The translations under genes were made by a program, and so were the position numbers. From Candidatus Methylomirabilota bacterium (GTDB lineage: Bacteria; Methylomirabilota; Methylomirabilia; Methylomirabilales; Methylomirabilaceae), in the NCBI GenBank assembly GCA_016207095.1, contig JACQQF010000064.1, positions 1-62,033 on the forward strand: DNA of 62,033 nt, written 5' to 3'. The first letter of the stretch is position 1, and each line of letters starts with the position of its first letter. Below, piece after piece: positions 9,027 through 16,830 of the stretch. The notes beneath the pieces were generated by a model, which had not been told where the DNA came from, made no database searches, and was given only the letters and a program-made list of their open reading frames with translations.

Positions 9027-9074
9027 ATGACCATCTCGTTGCTCAATCAGCCGGCAGAGAAGGAGAAGTGTTGA
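9027..9074 (+). CDS. Possible 15-codon upstream ORF coupled to rpsE
   Basis: An ATG at 9027 sits 4 nt after GGGGGAG(G) and opens a 15-codon frame ([15 protein letters not shown]) whose TGA stop overlaps the first codons of rpsE in another frame. The Shine-Dalgarno is as strong as that of real genes in the operon. It could be a leader peptide that couples ribosomes onto rpsE, which has a rare-type start, or it could be a chance occurrence. Nothing is known to me about such a peptide here. Confidence 0.25.
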   Translation: MTISLLNQPAEKEKC

Positions 9075-9580
9075 AGCGAATCAGCTCTGACTCCTTGAAC
9101 CTCGTCGAGCGCGTCGTTCAGATTAACCGAGTTGCGAAGGTTGTCAAAGGAGGGCGGCGGTTTCACTTCAGCGCCCTTGTCGTTGTGGGGGACCAGAAGG
9201 GGCGTGTGGGAATCGGCTTGGGGAAGGCCCACGAGGTGCCGGAGGCGATTCGCAAGGGGGTTGAAAGCGCCAAGAAGCAGATGATCCAGATACCGCTGAT
9301 GCGAACCACCATCCCCCATGAGGTCCTGGGCAGGTACGGCTCGGGAAGGGTGATGCTCAAGCCGGCTTCTCAAGGGACCGGCGTCGTGGCCGGGGGGGCC
9401 GCCCGCGCTGTGTTGGAAGCAGCGGGCGTAAAGGACGTGCTGTCAAAATCCCTCGGATCGGACAACCCGCACAATGTTGTAAAGGCCACACTGCAGGGCC
9501 TGAGGTCGCTTCGGGCACCGGAGGAAGTGGCGCGCGCACGCGGGGTGATTTTCGAGGCTATTGTAGCCCACGGGGCGTAG
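9068..9580 (+). CDS. rpsE: 30S ribosomal protein S5
   Basis: A 170-residue S5: dsRBD-like half with [21 protein letters not shown] and [27 protein letters not shown], then [32 protein letters not shown] in the C-terminal half. S5 guards the mRNA entry channel and decoding fidelity. Two adjacent starts are possible: GTG 9068 (2 nt from AGGAG) or TTG 9071 (5 nt); the second has the better spacing. Confidence 0.95.
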   Translation: MLKRISSDSLNLVERVVQINRVAKVVKGGRRFHFSALVVVGDQKGRVGIGLGKAHEVPEAIRKGVESAKKQMIQIPLMRTTIPHEVLGRYGSGRVMLKPASQGTGVVAGGAARAVLEAAGVKDVLSKSLGSDNPHNVVKATLQGLRSLRAPEEVARARGVIFEAIVAHGA

Positions 9581-9581
9581 G

Positions 9582-9782
9582 ATGGGCAAGGGTCTCCGTA
9601 TTATCCTGCGCAAGAGTATGATTGGGCGGCGGGCCCACCAACGCCAAGTGCTGGCCGGATTGGGGTTGCGCCGTATCGATCAGTCCGTGGTGCGCGCCGA
9701 CACTCCGGCCATTCGAGGGATGATTGCAAAGGTCTCCCACCTAGTGGAGGTGCACCCGATCGATGGGGGCGGCGAAGCATGA
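9582..9782 (+). CDS. rpmD: 50S ribosomal protein L30
   Basis: A 66-residue L30 with the conserved [21 protein letters not shown] start and [21 protein letters not shown] middle, ending in the VSHLVEV motif. Its start is 1 nt after the rpsE stop and its end overlaps rplO by 4 nt (ATGA), so the three genes are probably translated in a coupled way. Confidence 0.96.
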   Translation: MGKGLRIILRKSMIGRRAHQRQVLAGLGLRRIDQSVVRADTPAIRGMIAKVSHLVEVHPIDGGGEA

Positions 9783-10225
9783 GGCTGCATGAGCTGAAGG
9801 CGCCAGTAGGCGCACGCCGGGACCGGAAGCGTGTCGGCCGAGGTACCGGATCGGGGCACGGAAAGACGTCCGGCAAAGGGGAGAAGGGCCAAAAGGCTCG
9901 CTCGGGCGCCCATATCCACCCTTGGTTCGAGGGCGGGCAGATGCCCCTGCATCGCCGAGTCCCAAAGCGGGGATTCACAAACCGGTTCAGGCAGGTCTAC
10001 GCCATCGTGAACCTGAAGGACCTGGAGCGGCTCGACACAGGTACCAAGGTTACCCCAGGCCTGCTGCGGGAGATGGGGCTGGTCAGAGACCTTCGAGCTG
10101 GGTTGAAGGTCCTCGCCGAAGGGGTCCTGACGAAGCCACTCAGCATCTCTGCACATAGGTTCTCCAAGCACGCCACCGAGAAGATCCTCGCTGCGGGAGG
10201 GAAGATCGAGGTCATCGGCGCATGA
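9779..10225 (+). CDS. rplO: 50S ribosomal protein L15
   Basis: A 148-residue L15. The glycine/arginine-rich N-terminus ([20 protein letters not shown] then [11 protein letters not shown]) and the [12 protein letters not shown] motif are diagnostic. The C-terminal globular part ends [20 protein letters not shown]15 is a late-assembly 50S protein; its gene leads into secY through a 4-nt overlap. Confidence 0.97.
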   Translation: MRLHELKAPVGARRDRKRVGRGTGSGHGKTSGKGEKGQKARSGAHIHPWFEGGQMPLHRRVPKRGFTNRFRQVYAIVNLKDLERLDTGTKVTPGLLREMGLVRDLRAGLKVLAEGVLTKPLSISAHRFSKHATEKILAAGGKIEVIGA

Positions 10226-11532
10226 TCGAAGGTTTTGGTAATATCTTCAGGGTTCCGGAGCTCAAGAAGCGGATCGTGTATACCGCCATCGCGCTCATTG
10301 TCTACCGGATCGGATCCCATATCCCCACGCCCGGCATCGATGCCCACGCCCTCAGCTCATTCTTCAATCAAGCCGGCGGGACGCTTCTCGGCTTTTTCGA
10401 TCTCTTTACCGGTGGCTCCCTGCGCCGTCTTAGCGTGCTTGCCCTTGGTATCATGCCCTACATCAGCGCTTCTATCATCCTGCAACTCCTCGCGGTCGTC
10501 TCCCCAGCCCTCGAGAAGCTCAGCAAGGAGGGTGAACAAGGTCGGAAAAAAATCAGTCAGTACACCAGGTATGGAACCGTCTTGCTTTCGGCCATCCAGG
10601 CCATGGGGATCGCCATTGGGTTGGAGAGCATGCGCAGCCCGATGGGCGAGGTGGTGGTGCCGGCCCCCGGCTGGGGGTTTCGCCTCATGACCACCGTGAC
10701 GTTGACCACGGGGGCGATTTTTCTGATGTGGTTGGGCGAGCAGATCACCGAGCGGGGGGTCGGAAATGGGATCTCGCTTCTGATCTTTGCCGGGATCATC
10801 GTCCTCGTGCCTGAGGCGATGGTGAATACGTGGCGACTGCTGTCCACGGGAGAGATGAAGGCCCTGACGTTCCTGGCTATCCTGGTCCTGATGGTGCTGG
10901 TCATCGCGGGGGTCATTGTCATGACCTTGGGCCAACGGCCGATACCAGTCCAGTATGCAAAGCGGGTCGTGGGTCGTCGGATCTATGGGGGGCAGAGCAC
11001 CCATATCCCGCTACGCGTCAACACGGCCGGCGTGATGCCCGTCATCTTCGCCGCTTCCATCATTGTGTTCCCGGCCACCATTGCCCAGTTTTTCAAGCAT
11101 CCCTGGATGCAGGCTGTTTCGCAGGCCCTCACCCCGGCCACGCCGATCTACACGTTACTGTACGCTGTGGCGATCATCTTCTTTACCTTCTTCTACACCG
11201 CGATCGTATTTAACCCGGCCGACGTGGCTGACAACATGAAAAAGTACGGCGGCTTCATTCCGGGCATTCGACCGGGAGCGAGGACGGCGGAATTCATCGA
11301 GAAGGTGTTGGATCGTATCACGGTGGTCGGGGCGATCTACCTGGCGCTGATCTCGATCCTTCCGGAGTATCTGATCGCCACGATGAACGTCCCGTTCTTC
11401 TTCGGGGGGACCTCCCTGCTGATCGTCGTGGGCGTGGCGCTTGATACGGTCCAGCAGGTCGAGTCCCACCTGCTTATGCGCCACTATGAGGGATTCCTGA
11501 AGAAGAGCCGGATCAAGGGGAGGCTGGGGTAG
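10222..11532 (+). CDS. secY: Preprotein translocase channel subunit SecY
   Basis: A 436-residue integral membrane protein with the ten-helix SecY pattern. It starts [22 protein letters not shown], carries the plug region ([26 protein letters not shown]), the [15 protein letters not shown] motif and the cytosolic C5 loop GFIPGIRPG. It forms the SecYEG channel and binds SecA or the ribosome. Its place between rplO and adk is the usual one. Confidence 0.98.
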   Translation: MIEGFGNIFRVPELKKRIVYTAIALIVYRIGSHIPTPGIDAHALSSFFNQAGGTLLGFFDLFTGGSLRRLSVLALGIMPYISASIILQLLAVVSPALEKLSKEGEQGRKKISQYTRYGTVLLSAIQAMGIAIGLESMRSPMGEVVVPAPGWGFRLMTTVTLTTGAIFLMWLGEQITERGVGNGISLLIFAGIIVLVPEAMVNTWRLLSTGEMKALTFLAILVLMVLVIAGVIVMTLGQRPIPVQYAKRVVGRRIYGGQSTHIPLRVNTAGVMPVIFAASIIVFPATIAQFFKHPWMQAVSQALTPATPIYTLLYAVAIIFFTFFYTAIVFNPADVADNMKKYGGFIPGIRPGARTAEFIEKVLDRITVVGAIYLALISILPEYLIATMNVPFFFGGTSLLIVVGVALDTVQQVESHLLMRHYEGFLKKSRIKGRLG

Positions 11533-11538
11533 CGGTTC

Positions 11539-12180
11539 ATGCGGCTTATTCTCCTGGGCCCGCCGGGCGCTGGCAAGGGGACGCAGGCCAAACTGCTCAC
11601 GGGAAGGCTCGGCATCCCCCAGGTTTCCACGGGCGACATCTTGCGCCAAGCGGTCGCCCATGGCACCGAGCTCGGGCGGGAAGCTAAGTCGTTCATGGAC
11701 AGGGGAGCTCTTGTTCCGGACGAGGTGGTGATCGGCATCATCGAGGAGCGACTGCGCAAGCCCGATTGCGCCCCGGGGTACATTCTTGATGGATTCCCTA
11801 GGACCCTCCCGCAGGCCGAGGCTCTCGCGCGCGCCCTGACATCCCTCCACGCCTCGATGGATAGGGTGCTTAGCGTGGAGGTGCCTGAGGAAGATCTGGT
11901 CAAGCGGCTCACCGGCCGGCGAGTCTGTCGGGGATGCGGAAATATGTACCATGTTGACACGAGTCCGCCGCGGAAGGCGGGGCGCTGCGACACCTGTGGC
12001 GACTCACTCTACCAGCGGGACGATGATAAGGAGGAGACGATCCGTCATCGCCTGCGGGTATACAAGGAACAGACACAGCCCCTGGTCGCCTATTACGAGA
12101 GATTGGGGCTACTGGAGCGGATCGACGGTCGGGGAACTGTCGAAGAGATCTCCCAACGCGTTCATCGGGCCTTGGGATAA
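11539..12180 (+). CDS. adk: Adenylate kinase, zinc-LID form
   Basis: A 213-residue adenylate kinase catalysing ATP + AMP to 2 ADP. The P-loop GPPGAGKGT spans residues 7-15, the NMP-binding STGDILR follows at 30-36, and DGFPRT is at 84-89. The long LID carries four cysteines at 130, 133, 150 and 153, the zinc-binding arrangement typical of Gram-positives and several other phyla. It sits 6 nt after secY and 15 nt before map. Confidence 0.97.
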   Translation: MRLILLGPPGAGKGTQAKLLTGRLGIPQVSTGDILRQAVAHGTELGREAKSFMDRGALVPDEVVIGIIEERLRKPDCAPGYILDGFPRTLPQAEALARALTSLHASMDRVLSVEVPEEDLVKRLTGRRVCRGCGNMYHVDTSPPRKAGRCDTCGDSLYQRDDDKEETIRHRLRVYKEQTQPLVAYYERLGLLERIDGRGTVEEISQRVHRALG

Positions 12181-12195
12181 AGGTGAGCCATACCT

Positions 12196-12954
12196 GTGGT
12201 CATTTTGAAGTCCTCCTGGGAGATCGACCTGATTCGCAAGAGCGGCCGGATCGTGGCCGAAGCCCTTGCCAGGCTGACCAAGCTGGTGGAGCCGGGGATC
12301 ACCACGCTGGACCTGGACCGCCTTGCCGAGGAGTATATCCTGAAGCGAGGCGCGAAACCGGCCTTCAAGGGATATCGCGGGTATCCGTACTCTCTCTGCG
12401 CGTCCGTGAATGAGCAGGTGGTGCACGCGCTCCCGTCCGAACGAACGCTCAAGGAAGGCGACATCGTGAGCCTCGACCTTGGATCTATTGTCGACGGGTA
12501 CTACGGGGATGCTGCGGTCACGGTACCCGTGGGTCAGGTGTCCGATGAGGCCAACCGGTTGATCGACGTCACCCAGGAGTCGTTGCGGCGGGCCATCGAC
12601 GCTGTCCACCCGGGGGGTCGCCTGTCCGATATCTCCCATGCGGTGCAGGCTGCGGTTGAGGCCGAGGGGTTTTCGGTGGTGCGCCTTTTTGTCGGCCACG
12701 GGATCGGCCGCTCACTTCACGAGGAACCACAGATCCCGAACTTCGGCCCGCCGGGCCATGGCCCTGTCCTCAAGACGGGGATGGTCCTGGCGATAGAGCC
12801 GATGGTCAATGCGGGCAGCCCGGACGTGATGATCCTCGAAGATCGTTGGACGGCGGTGACCTGCGACGGGTCCCTGTCTGCCCATTTCGAGCACACCGTG
12901 GCCCTCACCGAGAACGGGACGGAGGTCCTCACCTCTCTAGACGGGCGCGGCTGA
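12196..12954 (+). CDS. map: Methionine aminopeptidase, type I
   Basis: A 252-residue enzyme that removes N-terminal methionine from nascent proteins. Metal ligands are visible in order: Asp in VSLDLGS, Asp in YYGDAAV, His in FVGHGIGR, Glu in LAIEPMVN and Glu in HFEHTVAL. The substrate pocket [13 protein letters not shown] is present. GTG is used as start, 8-9 nt after AAGGTGAG. It overlaps the open frame upstream of infA but not infA itself. Confidence 0.97.
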   Translation: MVILKSSWEIDLIRKSGRIVAEALARLTKLVEPGITTLDLDRLAEEYILKRGAKPAFKGYRGYPYSLCASVNEQVVHALPSERTLKEGDIVSLDLGSIVDGYYGDAAVTVPVGQVSDEANRLIDVTQESLRRAIDAVHPGGRLSDISHAVQAAVEAEGFSVVRLFVGHGIGRSLHEEPQIPNFGPPGHGPVLKTGMVLAIEPMVNAGSPDVMILEDRWTAVTCDGSLSAHFEHTVALTENGTEVLTSLDGRG

Positions 12955-12974
12955 ACAGGGGACACGAAGGACCG

Positions 12975-13193
12975 ATGCCGAAGGAAGAGGCGATAGAGGT
13001 TGAGGGGACCGTGATCGAGCCCTTACCCAACGCTATGTTCCGGGTCGAGTTAGAGAAGGGCCACAAGGTTCTGGCGCACATCTCAGGCAAGATGCGCATG
13101 CATTTTATTCGCATATTACCGGGAGACAAGGTCATCGTGGAGCTGTCTCCATACGACCTGACGCGAGGGCGGATTATCTACCGGTACAAATAG
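12975..13193 (+). CDS. infA: Translation initiation factor IF-1
   Basis: A 72-residue OB-fold IF-1, exactly the family length: [19 protein letters not shown], then [20 protein letters not shown] and the [22 protein letters not shown] ending. It binds the A site of the 30S subunit during initiation. The ATG at 12975 follows GAAGG. It leads into rpmJ 41 nt downstream. Confidence 0.98.
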   Translation: MPKEEAIEVEGTVIEPLPNAMFRVELEKGHKVLAHISGKMRMHFIRILPGDKVIVELSPYDLTRGRIIYRYK

Positions 13194-13234
13194 GGCCTGG
13201 GGTGTTCGCTGATCCCTCGACCCAGGGAGTGGCC

Positions 13235-13348
13235 ATGAAGGTCCGGGCGTCAGTCAAGCCGATCTGTGAGAAGTGCAAGATCATTCGACGAAAAGGGGTG
13301 GTCCGCATCGTCTGCGAAAATCCCCGTCATAAGCAGCGACAAGGATAG
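13235..13348 (+). CDS. rpmJ: 50S ribosomal protein L36, zinc-binding type
   Basis: A 37-codon gene. The peptide begins [20 protein letters not shown] and ends with a [17 protein letters not shown] tail. The C-x2-C...C...H ligand set (Cys11, Cys14, Cys27, His32) marks the zinc-containing C+ form. The ATG at 13235 is preceded by AGGGAG. It lies between infA and rpsM as in most bacteria, and is followed by heptad array C. Confidence 0.97.
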   Translation: MKVRASVKPICEKCKIIRRKGVVRIVCENPRHKQRQG

Positions 13349-13353
13349 GATGG

Positions 13354-13443
13354 GGTTCACTGTTCACGGTTCACGGTTAACAAGAGCAGTGACGAGGATG
13401 ATTTGGTCTGTCAACCGTGAACTGTCAACCGTAAACTGCTGAC
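13354..13443 (+). repeat. Heptad inverted-repeat array C (GGTTCAC type), rpmJ-rpsM gap
   Basis: The left arm at 13354-13381 reads GGTTCAC, TGTTCAC, GGTTCAC, GGTTAAC in perfect 7-nt phase. The right arm at 13410-13437 reads GTCAACC, GTGAACT, GTCAACC, GTAAACT. The reverse complement of the right arm matches the left arm at 22 of 28 positions by hand alignment. The loop is about 28 nt. The array begins 5 nt after the rpmJ stop and ends just before the GAGG and ATG of rpsM. Confidence 0.88.
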
Positions 13444-13452
13444 GAGGAAACT

Positions 13453-13827
13453 ATGGCACGCATCGCCGGAACGGATCTTCCAAGAGAGAAGCGTCTGGAG
13501 GTGGCTCTGACATACATTTATGGCCTCGGCAGCTCGTCCTCGCGCAAGATCCTCAGGGACTCTGGGGTGCGCCCGGATGTCCGAGTCAAGGACCTGACGG
13601 AAGAAGAGATCACGAAACTGAGGCGGACCATCGAAGGGAATTTTAAAGTGGAAGGGGACCTCAAACGCGAGGTCTCCATGAACATCAAGCGACTGATGGA
13701 CATCGGGACCTATCGTGGGCTCAGGCATCGCCGTGGGCTCCCGGTTCGAGGCCAGCGGACCAGCACCAATGCCAGAACCCGCAAGGGACCTCGCCGCACG
13801 GTCGGCGCAAAGGGCAAGAAGGTTTGA
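13453..13827 (+). CDS. rpsM: 30S ribosomal protein S13
   Basis: A 124-residue S13: [20 protein letters not shown] with the helix-two-turn-helix ([13 protein letters not shown]), then [20 protein letters not shown] and the basic tail [20 protein letters not shown]13 bridges the 30S head to the 50S subunit and contacts P-site tRNA. It opens the alpha-operon block rpsM-rpsK-rpsD-rpoA-rplQ. Confidence 0.97.
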   Translation: MARIAGTDLPREKRLEVALTYIYGLGSSSSRKILRDSGVRPDVRVKDLTEEEITKLRRTIEGNFKVEGDLKREVSMNIKRLMDIGTYRGLRHRRGLPVRGQRTSTNARTRKGPRRTVGAKGKKV

Positions 13828-13887
13828 CCCGACGCGCGGCACTCGGTCGCTTTGTGAAAGGGAGTGTCCACCACTAACTGAATCTTG

Positions 13888-13904
13888 CCCTTCGTGACGA
13901 AGGG
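13888..13904 (+). promoter_or_regulatory. Perfect 7-bp hairpin upstream of rpsK
   Basis: CCCTTCG, a TGA loop and CGAAGGG form a perfect stem-loop in the 115-nt gap between rpsM and rpsK, followed by only a short mixed T run (TCTCATT). It could be a transcript-stabilising or attenuating element, or it could have no function. It is not a convincing terminator because transcription must continue through it to rpoA. Confidence 0.3.
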
Positions 13905-13942
13905 TCTCATTCCGTGCTGACGACCTGATGATGGAGGCAAGG

Positions 13943-14359
13943 ATGGCGGAGGCGGAGGAAGCGAAACCAAAGCGACCAGGGGGGCGTGCGGCAGGCAAGA
14001 GGGAGGCGAAGAATATCGCCCATGGGCTCGCCTGCATACAGGCGACCTTCAACAATACGATCGTGACCATCACGGATGCGGCAGGTAATGTAGTGGCCTG
14101 GGCAAGCGCGGGGTCCGTAGGGTTCAAAGGCTCGCGCAAGAGCACGCCGTTTGCTGCGCAGATGGCGGCCGACAACGCTGCCCAGAAGGCGATGGGGTAC
14201 GGCATGAAAGAGGTCAAGGTGTATGTCAAAGGGCCGGGCGCCGGACGTGAGGCCGCTATTCGGGCCCTCCAGGCTGCAGGGCTGGAGATCGTGGTGATTA
14301 AGGATGTAACGCCGATTCCCCACAACGGCTGTCGTCCGCCCAAGCGGAGGCGGGTATGA
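13943..14359 (+). CDS. rpsK: 30S ribosomal protein S11
   Basis: A 138-residue S11 with a charged N-terminal extension ([20 protein letters not shown]) before the conserved body: [59 protein letters not shown] and the [18 protein letters not shown] ending. GGAGG at 13933-13937 favours the ATG at 13943 over two ATGs up to 15 nt upstream. S11 lies on the 30S platform near the mRNA exit. Confidence 0.96.
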   Translation: MAEAEEAKPKRPGGRAAGKREAKNIAHGLACIQATFNNTIVTITDAAGNVVAWASAGSVGFKGSRKSTPFAAQMAADNAAQKAMGYGMKEVKVYVKGPGAGREAAIRALQAAGLEIVVIKDVTPIPHNGCRPPKRRRV

Positions 14360-14473
14360 GGCAGGCGCTCTCACCGTGGGTCTCGTTCTTCATCGGTGGG
14401 CGGGGCGCTGGCAGTGCCGTGCGGTCCAGTGAGCGTCGGATGAATGGTGACGCGGCCAGCCGAGGAGGGGCTC

Positions 14474-15100
14474 GTGGCTAGGTATCGGGATGCCGTCTGC
14501 AAGCTGTGCCGGCGAGAGGGGATCAAACTGTTTCTGAAAGGCGATCGGTGTTTTTCTACGAAATGCGCCATTGAGAAACGCAACTACATCCCCGGCGATC
14601 ACGGTAAGCGACGGACCAAGCTCTCGGATTACTGCATCCAGCTTCGCGAGAAGCAGAAGATGCGCCGAATCTATGGGGTGCTGGAGACGCAATTCCGGAA
14701 ATACTTTCGTTTGGCCGAGCGTCAGAAGGGGATCACAGGCGAAAACCTGATCCGGATCCTGGAGCAGCGGCTGGACAGCGTCGTCCAGCGCCTCGGCTTC
14801 GCCGCTTCCCGCGCCCAGGCGAGAATGTTGATCAGTCACGGCCACTTCCTCGTGGGCGGACGCAAGGTGGACATTGCATCCTATATGGTGCGTCCGGGCC
14901 AGACGATCGAGGTGCGGCCGAGGAGTCGTGAGATGATCGCAATCAAGGCAGCTCTCGAGGGGGCTAAGAAGCGGACGCTGCCGAGCTGGCTAGAGCTGGA
15001 TGTGACCAACATGAAAGGAACTGTTCGATCGACCCCGACGCGGGAGGAGGTAGCCATCCCCCTGGAGGATCAGTTGATCGTGGCACTCTACTCTAAGTGA
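14474..15100 (+). CDS. rpsD: 30S ribosomal protein S4, zinc-type
   Basis: A 208-residue S4. The N-terminal zinc finger is intact ([19 protein letters not shown] then [14 protein letters not shown]), and the S4 RNA-binding domain follows ([39 protein letters not shown]). S4 nucleates 30S assembly. The GTG at 14474 after GAGGAGG gives the usual ARYRDAVCK start; the open frame 30 nt further upstream is unlikely to be used. Confidence 0.96.
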   Translation: MARYRDAVCKLCRREGIKLFLKGDRCFSTKCAIEKRNYIPGDHGKRRTKLSDYCIQLREKQKMRRIYGVLETQFRKYFRLAERQKGITGENLIRILEQRLDSVVQRLGFAASRAQARMLISHGHFLVGGRKVDIASYMVRPGQTIEVRPRSREMIAIKAALEGAKKRTLPSWLELDVTNMKGTVRSTPTREEVAIPLEDQLIVALYSK

Positions 15101-15121
15101 TGGCGAGTGTGGGAGGGTTTG

Positions 15122-16138
15122 ATGATCCAGAAGTTTAAGGGCCTCCAGAAGCCGAAGCGGCTAGAATGCGAGCTGGAAACTCTGACCAGCACGTACGGGA
15201 AGTTTTACGCGGAGCCCTTCGAACGTGGTTTCGGATTGACCGTTGGCAATGCGCTGCGGCGCATCCTCCTCTCGTCAATCGAGGGAGCCGCGGTGACCAC
15301 GGTCAGGATCACCGGAGCGCTTCATGAGTTCTCCACCATCCCCGGGGTGAAGGATGATGTAACGGATATCATCCTCAACATCAAGGGGTTGCGAGTCAAG
15401 CTGCACGTGGACCATCCGAAGACCCTCTACCTGAAGGCGTCTTCAGAGGGGGAGGTTCGTGCCTCTCACATCAATCCGGATCCCGATGTGGAGATCCTGA
15501 ACCCCGAACTGTACATTGCCGCCCTGGACAAGGATGGCAAGCTCGAGGTGGAGATGGAGGTTCGCCACGGGCGGGGGTACGTCCAGGCAGAGCGGAATAA
15601 GAAAGAAGGGCAGCCCGTTGACATGATCGCCGTGGCGTCCATCTTTTCTCCAATCCGGAAGGTCAACTTCCTGGTCGAGGACACGCGGGTCGGCCAGGTC
15701 ACCGATTACAACAAGCTCATCTTGGAGGTTTGGACCGATGGGAGCGTCCTGCCTCAAGACGCTGTGGCGTATGCAGCTAAGATCTTGAAAGACCATCTGA
15801 GTATCTTTATCAACTTCGAGGAGGAACCGGAGGGAGAGGGGGCAGCCGTTGATGAGGAGAAGGAGCGGCTGTTGGAGCACCTCAATCGAAGCGTCGACGA
15901 ACTTGAGCTCTCGGTCCGGTCGGCCAACTGCTTGAAAAATTCGAGCATTCGGTACATCTACGAGCTTGTCCAGAAGACTGAGGCTGAGATGTTAAAGACG
16001 AAGAACTTCGGTCGGAAATCCCTGAATGAGATCAAAGAGATCCTGGCCGGGATGGGGCTAGCCTTAGGGATGAAGCTTGATGGGTTTCCCGTGGGCGAGC
16101 CCTCCGGGAAGCGAAGCGAAAAGGCCTCGAAGACCTAA
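15122..16138 (+). CDS. rpoA: RNA polymerase alpha subunit
   Basis: A 338-residue alpha subunit. The N-terminal dimerisation domain shows [20 protein letters not shown] (residues ~32-51) and the later [23 protein letters not shown] block. The C-terminal domain with two HhH motifs ([19 protein letters not shown] and the [13 protein letters not shown] end) binds UP elements and activators. GGGAGGG before the ATG at 15122 decides the start over a GTG 15 nt upstream. Confidence 0.98.
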   Translation: MIQKFKGLQKPKRLECELETLTSTYGKFYAEPFERGFGLTVGNALRRILLSSIEGAAVTTVRITGALHEFSTIPGVKDDVTDIILNIKGLRVKLHVDHPKTLYLKASSEGEVRASHINPDPDVEILNPELYIAALDKDGKLEVEMEVRHGRGYVQAERNKKEGQPVDMIAVASIFSPIRKVNFLVEDTRVGQVTDYNKLILEVWTDGSVLPQDAVAYAAKILKDHLSIFINFEEEPEGEGAAVDEEKERLLEHLNRSVDELELSVRSANCLKNSSIRYIYELVQKTEAEMLKTKNFGRKSLNEIKEILAGMGLALGMKLDGFPVGEPSGKRSEKASKT

Positions 16139-16164
16139 GCAAAGGCCGGGGGGGAGCGCGGGGT

Positions 16165-16644
16165 ATGCGCCATAGAAAGGCGGGGAGAAAACTGGGGCGG
16201 ACGACGGCTCACCGAGAGATGCTCCTCCGTAACCTGCTGACGTCGCTCTTCCATTATGAGAAGATCGTCACAACGGAAACCAAGGCCAAGGAGCTACGCA
16301 AGCTGGCGGAAAAGGTCATTACGCTGGCCAAGCGTGAGGATCTCCATGCGAGGCGGCAAGCGGCGGAGGTCGTCGCGGATGAGAAGGTGTTAAAAAAGCT
16401 GTTCGAATCGATAGGGGGCCGCTACAGGGACCGTAACGGCGGGTATACGAGGATTACAAGGCTGGATTACCGAATGGGGGACGGCGCCCCGCTTGCGGCC
16501 ATTGAACTGGTGGGCTCCGGCGCCGCTCCGGAACCTTCAGCGAAGCCGGCCCGACGGCGTGGCCGGCGGGAACACAAGGAAGAAGGTCCGAGGCAAGGGG
16601 CTGTCGAACCGCTGGCGGCTCAGGCGGGGGATGCCGAGAAATGA
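16165..16644 (+). CDS. rplQ: 50S ribosomal protein L17
   Basis: A 159-residue L17: [20 protein letters not shown] and [20 protein letters not shown] are the family start, followed by a [20 protein letters not shown] block. A charged, low-complexity C-terminal tail of about 40 residues (Arg/Glu/Ala rich) makes it longer than the E. coli protein, as in many non-proteobacterial lineages. It is the last gene of the superoperon; a terminator follows at 16683. Confidence 0.96.
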   Translation: MRHRKAGRKLGRTTAHREMLLRNLLTSLFHYEKIVTTETKAKELRKLAEKVITLAKREDLHARRQAAEVVADEKVLKKLFESIGGRYRDRNGGYTRITRLDYRMGDGAPLAAIELVGSGAAPEPSAKPARRRGRREHKEEGPRQGAVEPLAAQAGDAEK

Positions 16645-16682
16645 GTCCACCCTTCAAGAATACTGATATTCTTCGGTGAGTG

Positions 16683-16724
16683 GATGCCCTTCCCGATCCG
16701 TTCCGGAAGGGCATCTGTCTTTCT
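16683..16724 (+). terminator. Rho-independent terminator of the ribosomal superoperon
   Basis: GATGCCCTTCC and GGAAGGGCATC form a perfect 11-bp stem around an 11-nt loop, followed by TGTCTTTCT. It lies 38 nt after rplQ and before the separate EF-G-like gene, exactly where transcription of the long operon should end. Confidence 0.9.
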
Positions 16725-16830
16725 AGGGGATGGGTTTTTCCCTTTACAATGATGCGACCGGTATGTTAGGAAAGGGGCCTTAATACGCTTCGGCTGGTCC
16801 GTCTGATGAGGCGTAGGAAAGGTGGGCAGG

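Noticed and set aside
12846-12974. N-terminal extension of IF-1 overlapping map
   Set aside because: The extension lies inside map and the normal 72-residue start at 12975 has its own ribosome-binding site.
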